A stretch of 64,000 nt of DNA, from positions 1,178,001 through 1,242,000 of the forward strand of contig JANVFP010000010.1 in the NCBI GenBank assembly GCA_027919835.1, in the 5' to 3' direction. Origin of the DNA: Lentinula raphanica. Lineage: Eukaryota; Basidiomycota; Agaricomycetes; Agaricales; Omphalotaceae. Below are positions 34,769-44,013 of this stretch, piece after piece. The translations under genes were made by a program, and so were the position numbers. How positions within the stretch are numbered: position 1 is the first letter of the stretch; each line of letters starts with the position of its first letter. The notes under the pieces were generated by a model. The model did no database searches and was not told the DNA's origin. It worked only from the letters and a program-made list of their open reading frames with translations.

Positions 34769-36745
34769 ATGCTCAGAGCGTCTTCACTGGGCCCCATTCT
34801 CAGTTTGACTTACCGTCTCTGTCTAGAACAATGTCAACGTCCACATCAAGCTGTTTTCACTCTACACAGACGCCAGAACCGTCTTTCCTACATGTCGACC
34901 GTTTCTCACATGTCGCACAACTCGGAGGACGGAGGCGTACTCGGAATACCTTTTGGCGTTCACGCGTCCAGCGGTACTGTGAAAACAGACACTGTGCCGC
35001 AGAACACCAAGGCCCATGGAAGAGATGCTTCAGAGAACGAGAAGACCAAGCAAACTGCCACGGAAGATTCCAAGATGAACTTGATCCAGGTCATGTTAGA
35101 GCGAGAGAGGAAAATACAGAAAACGCTAAAGAACGAAAAAGATCTGTATGTTCGACAGGCATTACCCTACACCACAGGAAAATATCAGTCTTCGATACAG
35201 CCTCTGTACGGTGGAAAGTTCAAACGCGGCACCTCTTACGAAAAACTCCCTTCGTCCGATACCACTACGAAGATATTGGATTACAAAGGAATAGGAAACC
35301 AACGAGTCCTCGCAAAGGATGCATCTCACCAGCTCATGTCCGAAGAAGACGTCTATTATCATTTATGTCATGTTATTGCGACTACCACCAACGTAGAAGA
35401 TGCATGGAGTGCATATTCTACACTCCTCACTATGCCTTCCCCGAAGAATCAGTCTTATGGCACTCCTCCCATTCCCTTCGCACATCTGCATCGTCTCTGT
35501 CGTCTCCTTTCCCAAAATCGTCCGAGAACCAGGACACAATTCCTTCGCTTGCTTTCCATACTATACACTATCCGCAAACACGGTGGCATACTTCAGACCT
35601 TCGAGTGGAATGCGCTGATCTCGAATGCCGGTACAGGTTGGAGAGGATCTAAAGCAAAGGACTTTCACCTTGCTCTGCATATCTTCGATGATATGGTATC
35701 TGGCGAACCACCTGGTTCTTCATTTTCCATGTCCGATTATCCTCCACTCGATATCCCTCCCCTGCCTCTTAAACCAGACATTTATACTTACAACATCCTG
35801 CTCAGTATCGCCTCGGAAACTCTCTACGGTCGAGCCATTGGGCGTGCAACGGCAATGCTTCGTGCTTCAGGACTTTCTCCTGATCGTATCACCCATCTCT
35901 CCCTCTTGGTGTATTTCACTTACACCAATCAACTGCCCGGTGTCCGTTCGACATTGGTCAAAATGCGACAACAGGGTCTGGAGCTCGGCTTAGATGGGAT
36001 CAACGCCTGTATATGGGCTTATGGACGTAACTGCAGGCTTGATTGGGCCGAAGATATCTACAGAGTTCTCCGACATAATATACTTCCCGAAGATGAAGAA
36101 ATAATCGACCCCATTAGAAAAAATCTACAAGACGAATGTATCGACATATCCCCGACGATGATGCCAAACGTGATAACATATGGCACAATGATCCAGCTCA
36201 TGGCTTGGAACGGGAACCTCACGAGGACCTATACCGTGTTGATGGAGATGCTCTCGTCTCTCAACATGGAACCAGGCGCACCCCTCGTGCGTGATGAGGA
36301 CGGAGAGATCCAATACACCACCTATGGCGCTCTCTACATTAGCTTTCGCTCGCTTTTTCTTGGTTTCGCCCGCCATGGCATTCACCATACTCGCCGTTCG
36401 CGAAGTGAGCATGTTCCCCCGGACAAGAAATGGACGATCAGCAATTTACAGGCCATCTTCGACACCTACATTGGTCTGACGGATCCCATCCCACCCTCGT
36501 GGAACATGATATATTGGATCATGGTCGCTTTTGACAGGACTAGTAATCATGATGTCGAGCTCATGCGGACGGCATGGACGCGACTGGAAGGGCAGTTCAA
36601 AGGGCCGTGGGGAGGTCCTGGCCATCGTTTACGCGTTTTACGCGAAATGCTGTTTTCGAGTGATGCTGAAGCTTATCTGCGGAGATATGGGTTTCGTACA
36701 GCCCCGCGAAAATCTCGTACTTACCTTCAGCGACAAATATCTTGA
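34769..36745 (+). CDS. Pentatricopeptide-repeat protein, probably mitochondrial
   Basis: Intronless gene of 658 residues, unusual in this intron-rich window. The N-terminus (MLRASSLGPILSLTYRLCLE, followed by many Arg/Ser/His residues) suits mitochondrial import. From about residue 270 helical repeats carry PPR-like signatures such as TFEWNALISNAGTGW, PDIYTYNILLSIASE, PDRITHLSLLVYFTYT and PNVITYGTMIQLMAWNGN. Fungal PPR proteins bind organellar RNA and act in its stability, processing or translation. The specific RNA target cannot be read here. The other open frames across it (for example 34747-35652) are shadows. Convergent with the AMMECR1 gene, about 200 bp apart. Confidence 0.8.
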   Translation: MLRASSLGPILSLTYRLCLEQCQRPHQAVFTLHRRQNRLSYMSTVSHMSHNSEDGGVLGIPFGVHASSGTVKTDTVPQNTKAHGRDASENEKTKQTATEDSKMNLIQVMLERERKIQKTLKNEKDLYVRQALPYTTGKYQSSIQPLYGGKFKRGTSYEKLPSSDTTTKILDYKGIGNQRVLAKDASHQLMSEEDVYYHLCHVIATTTNVEDAWSAYSTLLTMPSPKNQSYGTPPIPFAHLHRLCRLLSQNRPRTRTQFLRLLSILYTIRKHGGILQTFEWNALISNAGTGWRGSKAKDFHLALHIFDDMVSGEPPGSSFSMSDYPPLDIPPLPLKPDIYTYNILLSIASETLYGRAIGRATAMLRASGLSPDRITHLSLLVYFTYTNQLPGVRSTLVKMRQQGLELGLDGINACIWAYGRNCRLDWAEDIYRVLRHNILPEDEEIIDPIRKNLQDECIDISPTMMPNVITYGTMIQLMAWNGNLTRTYTVLMEMLSSLNMEPGAPLVRDEDGEIQYTTYGALYISFRSLFLGFARHGIHHTRRSRSEHVPPDKKWTISNLQAIFDTYIGLTDPIPPSWNMIYWIMVAFDRTSNHDVELMRTAWTRLEGQFKGPWGGPGHRLRVLREMLFSSDAEAYLRRYGFRTAPRKSRTYLQRQIS

Positions 36746-36948
36746 TTCATAGAACAAAATAGAGCGTGATGAGTTCAAATACTACCCCATTTGAAGCATC
36801 GATTATATTTACTAACAGAGCTTTGAGAGATGCTACTATGTATGCAATAAATATTATACCGGGGCGACCAAAAATCCAGATAGCTATGCAAATATGTTCT
36901 GTTACAAGAAGGGAAGGAAATGTCACTTTAAACCTCTATGAGTCCTGA

Positions 36949-37824
36949 TCAGATCTTATACTCTGATCCATGTTCGTTACGCCAGGCAACGTATTCATCC
37001 CAGGTAACTTTATGTTTACGACTCTGGTATCTCCTCAACTTGACGCTTCTACGAATATCCTCCGTGACAGTGCCGTTCCAGCCAGCTTTCTCGATTGCAC
37101 TATCAACCGCATCGATCTTATCCCATCCTTGTTCGGGCATGACCTCGGGTAGATATGTCGCAGAAAAGGTTGGTTTCGAGGTGAACCGAGGAAGAAAGGA
37201 CGATGATGAGAGAGGTGAGGGAGCACCAGACGAAGAGCTGTTCAGTGTAGATGGATGAGGAAAAGAGATATGAATGCCGTGGACGCCAACTGTCCAATCA
37301 AGATATGAGTCTGCGTCCTCGAAATCTGTCAGAAGCGATACTCTGATGATCACATCAAGTAACAGCGAGAAGAGATTTGAGCTGCTACCGAAACAGTCAT
37401 TCGAGGTTCTAGGAGAGACGTACCCGCATTCGAGAAACTGAAGTTCCGATTTCGAGATCTTGTGAAATCGATGATCTCTGAAGGCGCTCGTAAGCGAGTA
37501 TTCTGCCAAACCTTCATGAAGGGGCTGAGGTTCGAAGGTACCAATGCACCCGCGCAGTCTGGGCGAACGTGGTGGACGGTGAATGGTCCACGTAACGAAC
37601 AAAGGGCTAGATACGAACTACTGTTAGAACTTTAAAATGTAGAAACGACAATGGAAATTATGGCACTATTTCTCGTCAGGGAATGAAGGCACAATGGGCT
37701 TCGCCGAGGGTGTAAGTGCACAATATAACGTATCGAAAACATGGAAACAATGTTCTGCAGTGCATACTTCGGGGTCGACTGGCTCTAGTCTATCGGAAGC
37801 GGGATCTGGGGGAACGAGGGACAT
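36949..37824 (-). CDS. AMMECR1-domain protein
   Basis: I chose the ATG at 37824. The first exon gives CTAEHCFHVFDTLYCAL and splices in phase 2 (DEK-YPLFVTW) to the main exon. Conserved AMMECR1 features are LFVTWTIHR, LRGCIGTFEPQPLHEGLAEY (the family hallmark RGCIGT), FRDHRFHKISKSELQFLECG and VSLLTDFEDADSYLDWTVG. The C-terminus has LPEVMPEQGWDKIDAVDSA, AGWNGTVTEDIRRSVKLRRY and the basic tail. An acidic/Ser insertion near STLNSSSSGAPSPLSSSS is not part of the core fold. The family is conserved from archaea to humans; its biochemical role is still debated. One further short intron lies near 37340-37425. Confidence 0.9.
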
Positions 37825-38593
37825 GGGTGTTGGAGATTTGGTGGTGGAAGAGCAGATGAGAGAGAGACAAATACGGATGACAGGCCGCCCGTGATCATAA
37901 CTTTATGACCATCGGTACCGCGCCGTAAGTACAAAACATGATAAGTACTAGTACTTATATCCATCATAGAACATCTCTCAGAAATCGATATGTTCCCCAA
38001 CTTCCTGCTACCTGTCTTTGTCTCTATTTGAGATCCCATGTTGTAAAGGCGCCGCTGCCATTGCTGGTTTAACCATCCGCGGAATCAATACTATCGGTGC
38101 CACTCTTGAACCTTGGTTTCCGTTGAGTAAATACTTATGTTGAGCTAACTTTCAATCACTCTTAGCAGAGGTGGAGACTTCTCAAAACCGGTTGGCTCAC
38201 GAAACAGAGCAGAAGTTGCACTGATCTTCAGTATTGGGTTTCCAGCTTGCAGTCAAATCATCTCCTGAAATCTACTCGATTAGCTCACGAAATCGTTTTT
38301 AATAGTGTGCACAGGTACAATACATGAAATGAGGAGAGAATAATGGAGAAAGTGAGAAAGTATATTTCGAGGCTGAGGGGACATGAGGAGAGACAACAGA
38401 GAAATGATAATTGCTGGTGTAATAAGAATGCAAAACATTGAGACTAGACGTGAACTACGCATAGATATGTACATACCCATAAGTAATATGATAATTAATG
38501 GCAGAAGGAAAGATAACGAGCGACCTATAACTGGGGAGACAAAAAAGAGAGGGCGAGGAGGGGGTAAGGGAGGCGACCTGCGCGGAGTAGATT
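37825..38593. other. Intergenic with possible small exons
   Basis: 770 bp between AMMECR1 and the Rab gene. On the plus strand an ATG at 37905 followed by a good donor (GTAAGT at 37924) could start a small spliced gene. A later stretch near 38050-38125 reads AAAIAGLTIRGINTIGATLE in one frame. I could not assemble a convincing protein. An 18-bp perfect palindrome lies at 37941-37958. The rest is A/G-rich and unremarkable. Confidence 0.3.
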
Positions 38594-39994
38594 TCAACAG
38601 CAGCTCCACCTAGGGGAATTTCGTGCTTTCTCGCGTGCTTCCTCTTCCTCTGCTTGAGCAGACCAGGTGGGTGTTGCAACTGACGACAGGAAGACGCTAT
38701 CCCGTTTCTTTATTTCATTTTCCTTTTCGATCACATCCCTTCGCTGGATGATAGCTGTAATCAAATGGTCGAAGAGCGTATGGATGCCTGCGAATATAGG
38801 GCGTACATCGCGCCAAGTAAATGAGTAAGGAAAGGTAGGCTTTCCGTAAAGAAGGACCGGGGACTCACCGAAGTCATCCTTGGCAGAAACTTCGAACAAT
38901 TCCATATCTTTAGTCAACCCCCACTCTTGCTCATCCTCTTGTTCATCTTCCTCCTCTTCAATGCTATTACTACATGAGTCATGGAGTTCGTTATATCCCC
39001 CAGCTTGTCGCCCAAAATGAGAACCGTATCGCGGTGGGATCGCGGTGGTATTTGAGCGCACAAGGGAGGCAGGGGTATTATTTCGCGATCGTGCCGGTGC
39101 AGCGGATTTGCTGCTATTAAGCCCTGAGTTTCTGGTCGGAGGGTCTAAGTACGGTAACGAGTCTTTCGGCGGTGAGGAAGTTGGCGGACTGACAGGTGGA
39201 GAACGAAGGCCGGGGAAGGAGGTGAATCTGGGTCTGATATAGGAAAGAGTAGACGGTTGGGGAGGCGGAGGCGGAGTGGCCGGCCGCGGTGGTGGAAACC
39301 AGTTATGTAGCGAAAGTCTTGCGAAATCAGGCGTAACCTGCCTATAACCATGCAAATCCGCCTTAGATCCAACTATGTAGATTATTAACTCGGGAGGACA
39401 ATTTTTCTTGAGTTCTGATTGCAAAGGATTAGGAACGAAAGAGAAGGAACCGAAGAGTCCTACACACCTTCCAGCCAACCCCTCACATCTTCAAACGTGG
39501 AAGCGTTGGTGATGTCGTACAGAACAAGAGCCGCATTCGCGCCTGAACAAAGTCCGGATTGTATCTCAGCTGCGAAGATTGAGAGTGTGGAACCTTGACG
39601 AACCTCTATAATACATGGGAGCCTGAAATAAGCCAAGTTGATGAGTGGGGGCGACGCGTTTCGATATGTTTCATATAGAAACTCACCATACTGCGAAATC
39701 TTTCTTGTCCAGCGGTGTCCCAAAGCTGTAGACGGACTTTAAGGCCTTGAACATTGACTTTCTTGGTAACGAAGAATGCCCCACTGGTGGAAGTGGTATT
39801 CTTGGGATCAAATTTGTTTTGGGTATAGCGGTGCAGGAGGCTTGTTTTTCCGACGCCTGAGTAGAACGATGAGATTTTAACAAAATATTGAGGACTTTCA
39901 GTCTGCAGAGCGCACCAGAGTTTCCCATTAGAACAATCTTGCTGTCTATGCCTTGGTCGTATCTTGACCGCGACATATCCTGATAATAAGCCAT
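38594..39994 (-). CDS. Rab-family small GTPase with a 125-residue insertion between G4 and G5
   Basis: The ATG at 39994 gives MAYYQDMSRSRYDQGIDSKI. GTPase motifs appear in order: G1 GNSGVGKTSL (joined across an intron), switch I around NTTSTSGAFFVTKK, G3 WDTAGQERFRSM, then APMYYRGANAALVLYDITNA, G4 as GSKADL, and G5 as FEVSAKDD. The C-terminus ends in CC, the double-cysteine geranylgeranylation signal of Rabs. Between G4 and G5 is a proline-rich stretch (PPPRPATPPPPPQPS) of about 125 residues. It turns into an acidic run (EEEEDEQEDEQE) before returning to the fold. G4 carries SKAD where most Rabs have NKxD. Overall closest in style to Rab5/21/22-type endosomal Rabs, by eye only. Several short introns. 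Confidence 0.85.
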
Positions 39995-40441
39995 CGTGAA
40001 AGCCCCTCAAGAAGTAGACGGAGCGAGAGAGAGGAAGTAGACGGGGGAGAGTTAGAAATTATGAGCAGAAGACAGCACAAGAAGAGAGAAAAGAGAAAGG
40101 GCCCAGCGGCCGCGAGGGCTGGAGGATAAAAGAAAGACGAGAATAACCACCAAGAACGGTTTAACAGGTTCAATTAGGCAGTTGCCGAGAGTATATCTAA
40201 ATCGGCAATAGCACGTGACTCGGTAACATCTCGACGGAACGGCTCGGCTGCTGACTCAGCCGTCTCATTTCCAAATAAGGTCCTCCGAGTCCAAGTGGTC
40301 AACAGTCGGGACGTTGTATATACAAGACAATCAGAAAAACTCATCGAGCCGAATCACCGCGAGATGCATGCTTCATATGTGTATTTGTGGAGAAAGCATA
40401 TCATATGGCTCATAGTTGTTGTATAATTAACCATGATCCGC
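39995..40441. other. Rab promoter and RPS7 3' flank
   Basis: About 450 bp of non-coding sequence. A purine-rich tract at 40018-40110 probably belongs to the Rab 5' untranslated region. Confidence 0.35.
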
Positions 40442-41166
40442 CTACTCTTGTGCAACTACAGGGAATTCGAACACAACATCTTTTCCTGTCAGACGGCGGT
40501 ACACCGATGAGAACGAGTCGAGCTTATACTCCAATACATTTGCGTCCTTCGAGTCAAGGAAGCTGTGTGTTATGAGACCCGCGTCAGTCATAGCAATAGT
40601 GGAACAAGACTATAAACACATACACTTTTAGTAACTTGGAGCCATCAACAGCAACTCGGGTACGCTTTCCGACAATCTCAGTGGGGAAAACCAGATCTTC
40701 CAGGATCTTTTCGTGGACATCAGTCAAGGTACGGCTGCGAGGTCGCTTTTGTTGGACGCGAGAATTCCGGGTGGGTTTGCGTAGCATCCTGCGCTGAGCA
40801 ACGAACACGACATGTCGGTCGGAGAATTTTTTCTCCAGTTCACGAGTGAGCCTGCCATATGCGGTTACAATAAAACTAAGCATCCCCGACACTAGTGAGA
40901 GACTTGAAACCAGAAGCTACGCACCTCTGCTGCACTTTGTGGAAGGCTTTCAACTGGGGAACCGGCACAAATATCACAATGGCCTTTTTGCCACCTCGAA
41001 CGTCAACTTCACGGGCAGCGGAGATCTGAAGAGGCCGAAGCTCAGCCTTCAGTTCGGGAACATTGTTCTCGAGGTCGATGATAGCCTGAGCGACGCTGAT
41101 TTCCGTCTCATCTGGGGGCGTTAATGGTGCATTGGCGGTACGGAGGATCTTGTTGTTGATGGACAT
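40442..41166 (-). CDS. RPS7: 40S ribosomal protein S7 (eS7)
   Basis: The ATG at 41166 gives [20 protein letters not shown]. Spliced blocks are [97 protein letters not shown], and the last exon [20 protein letters not shown] to the TAG at 40442. About 197 residues, as normal for eS7. It is a small-subunit protein needed for 18S rRNA maturation. Two introns lie within the coding region. Confidence 0.96.
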
Positions 41167-41552
41167 CTTGAGGTAGGCCCTAACGAAGTAAAAGCCCGAA
41201 TCAACAATCTCGTCCCAAACTACATCCAATCCTTCGACACCCCATCCATCGTTTTCCGTCTAACCCAGCGGCATTTCCTTCCCAGATCTCCTCCATTATG
41301 ACCACAGCATCCTTTTAGCGCATGAAACAGAGTGTTAGACTCACCAGACGGCTTGATACGACCTGAACGAATTTTTGGGTAGTGTGTTGCGGGTTCAGCA
41401 AGATTCACGCACGGTAAGGAAATAAGCGCCAGGTCCCGGCCAGCGCTTAAAGCGATATCATAGATCACTACGCTCAGTTCTTAGTGTTTTTTGTTTCTCA
41501 TGAATGGTTTGATAGATATTCTAATAGATACACAGACGGGTTCAAAGGCATC
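41167..41552. other. RPS7 upstream region
   Basis: Holds the promoter and 5' untranslated region of RPS7 and the 3' flank of CNS1. A minus-strand frame of 82 codons (41220-41468) has no family resemblance and I do not call it. Confidence 0.35.
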
Positions 41553-42784
41553 TCACCGTGTAGCCTTGAATTCCTCCACCCATTTTGCTTCCTCCTCTCC
41601 TTTCGGCAGAACCACAAAGGTCAGACAATTATCCTTCAACTCCAACCCATCCGGAGTCTCTCCCTCTTTCTCCTTCGACGCATTGAACACATCCCTCAAC
41701 GACATCTTCTTGCCCACTTTCAATAGTCTCTTCCCTCGTGTCATCGCGTATACTACAAGATTTCCAACTCTATACTGCCGCTTCATGTCCCATTCTAGAG
41801 GAGGAACGGTCGAGCCAAACATGTTTTCCAGATGTGCAGAAAAGGGTGTGTCTTCGACGTATTCTGGAATGACATCTGAGGTGGCGTATTGTGGATAGAG
41901 AAAGAAGACAGGGAAGATGAGGGAGTCGCCGGAAGGGTCTTCGGAATCGAAATGTGGGACGTAAGGATTTTGAGACCCATCGGGTTTTGGTAGCACAAAT
42001 ATATGTCGTTCCTTTCATACGATACCGTCAGATCGCGGTCGGAGATATGGAAACCAGAACTACCTTGAAAGCATTGTTCAGTTTTGCCTGGGCCAACTTC
42101 TCCTTTCGTAGCTTCTCCTGGCGTTCGAATTCCTTCTTGTCATTTGCTTCTTTCAACTTCGTAGCGCGTTCAAGAACACCCTGAACACCCTTGTTATCCT
42201 TGTCATAGTCTAGACAGCGCGTACAGCAGTCGATTGCTTCGCTCAGCCTCTCTAGTGCGATAAGAGCCAATGCTGATCGATAGTACGCTTTCGATGATTT
42301 TGGATTCAGGCTAAGGGCCTTTGAACAGTCTCGCAGGACGGATCCGTAGTTCTCTCAAACCCATGTCCATCAGCCGTAGAGATTGCTGTGGTATAGGAAC
42401 ACTTACTGAGTTCCAAGTTACATGCCGCTCGATTACATAGCAATGCTTCCAACAGAGAAGGGTTATCGGGTTTCGCGTCTATACCTTGCGTGTAGAATCC
42501 TATCGCATCGCGGAATCGTTTACCCTTGAAATAATCGTTTCCTTGTTCCTTGAAGTTCTCCGCGATTTCTGATATTCGCATGGAACCTTTGGTGTAAACC
42601 GAAAAAGTAACAAATCACACTAACCATCCGGTGTTCCTTCATGCACGAGACTTTGTAACGCTGCCAAGCTATTGTTTTCCGCAGGATCTTCATCGGGCAG
42701 AGACCTCATGAACAGAGGGATTGAGTCAAATGAATCGAGCTTTGCTTTGAGATCATCAGAAGTCAAAGGTTGCGGTCCTGCCAT
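41553..42784 (-). CDS. CNS1: TPR cochaperone of Hsp90, Cns1/TTC4 family
   Basis: The ATG at 42784 gives MAGPQPLTSDDLKAKLDSFD, then a conserved pre-TPR segment (SIPLFMRSLPDED). Three TPR motifs follow: FKEQGNDYFKGKRFRDAIGF, ALLCNRAACNLEL with its partner helix, and AYYRSALALIALERLSEAID. A charged helix (KEFERQEKLRKEKLAQAKLN) leads to the C-terminal wheel domain, with FPVFFLYPQYATSDVIPEYV and LVVYAMTRGKRLLKVGKKMS. Cns1 binds the Hsp90/Hsp70 C-terminal peptide through its TPR clamp and is essential in yeast for eEF2 folding. Three introns. Divergent from the mitochondrial L12 gene with a 334-bp spacer. Confidence 0.9.
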
Positions 42785-43118
42785 CGTGTTTCTGACAAAA
42801 GAGAATTTAGACGCCCAGAAAAGACAGTACGCTCTGCTTACTTCAGCTTTTCGGAAATTAGACGCGACTTGCTTTCATTCTTCCACCTTTTCATTCGACG
42901 CGGTTTGGTTGTTTCTTGACAAAATGGCTCAAGCTGTACGTGCTCTTCAACGTCTTCCTTGAGCTCCTGGTTAATGTCAAAACAGATTCGCTGTTCCGGT
43001 GTCTTCCGTACAATTTGTCGACCTGCATCTTTTGCTTCGCAAGTCGCTCCTCCTTCCCAGCGAATTCTTACTTACTTGCACGAACAGATCATCAAGGACA
43101 GCGTTCCCGTCAAGACAT

Positions 43119-43760
43119 ATGGCCACAGCTGCTGCTGCTACCGCTAAAAGCACATCCTCTCCCCCACCTCCGCCAGCCAAGTCATCAGACGCTACTATAA
43201 ACCGTATCGTAGACGACATATCAGGCCTAACATTGTTACAGGCTGCAGACTTAGTTTCTCTTCTCAAAGTGCGTGATTGTGTTGTTTCCGGTGCTATGCG
43301 CTTTTGATGTCTGGAATTAGTCTAGACTGAATATTCAAGAACTTGCTATGCCCGCTGTCTCTGCGGCTCCTGCTGCTGCTGCCTCTACTGCAACGGATGA
43401 ACCTGCTGCGGTGCGTATATCACTAGTGCTTGTCACTTCCTTCCTGAATTGAACATCATGATGCAGGAGGCGCCCAAAGAAAAGACCATCTTCACAGTAA
43501 AACTTGAGTCCTTCGACGCTACCTCCAAACCCAAGGTTATCCGTGAAGTCAAAGCCATGAACCCTACTCTCACTCTTATTGACGTTAGTCAACTCTTTCC
43601 CCTCTATAATGCTCAATCTCTTAGATTTGTTTACCACCCGCAGGCCAAGAAATTCGTCGAGTCGCTACCACAAGTTCTGAAGGAAAATCTACCCAAGGAG
43701 GACGCGGAGAAGATGCAAAAAGCCTTCGAGGCTCTCGGGGCTGTTGTCAAACTAGAGTAA
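43119..43760 (+). CDS. MRPL12: Mitochondrial large-subunit ribosomal protein bL12m
   Basis: N-terminal dimerisation part: INRIVDDISGLTLLQAADLV, joined across an intron (43270-43320) to SRLNIQELAMPAVSAAP. After the Ala-rich hinge comes the L7/L12 C-terminal domain: KTIFTVKLESFDATSKPKVI, REVKAMNPTLTLI, and AKKFVESLPQVLKENLPKED ending in VVKLE. bL12m forms the ribosomal stalk that recruits translation factors. The ATG at 43119 leaves a short Ala/Thr N-terminus without an obvious presequence. The frame is open upstream through SRTAFPSRH, and an ATG at 42924 with a GTACGT donor may start an extra exon, but I found no in-frame join. The true start is therefore unsure. Confidence 0.9.
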
Positions 43761-44013
43761 TCTATGTCTGCATAATATACTAATGATACTCCTCGCATCC
43801 CTATGATCCTCAAGTTCGCCTATCGTTGGTAAATATGAATACTAAAATTTCAATGCATCATTGAACGTTGATATGCGCTATCATAGTGCGTACAAGTACA
43901 CAAAACCCGTTGATGTTTGGGTTGGGAAGAGAGATGCAACAGTCGGAAACGAGTGCACCGTGCAACGTATGTATGTATGTGCACCAGTCAAAAATGTGGA
44001 TGAATGAATGTCC

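Noticed and set aside
34747..35652. 301-codon plus-strand frame overlapping the PPR gene
   Set aside because: It is an alternative frame of the clear PPR coding sequence and has no domain.
41220..41468. 82-codon minus-strand gene upstream of RPS7
   Set aside because: It lies in the expected promoter and leader of RPS7 and shows no coding pattern.
42924..43118. An upstream exon giving bL12m a presequence
   Set aside because: An ATG, a GTACGT donor and an AG at 42985 exist and give a presequence-like peptide, but the resulting frame does not match the L12 frame. I kept the ATG at 43119 and noted the doubt.
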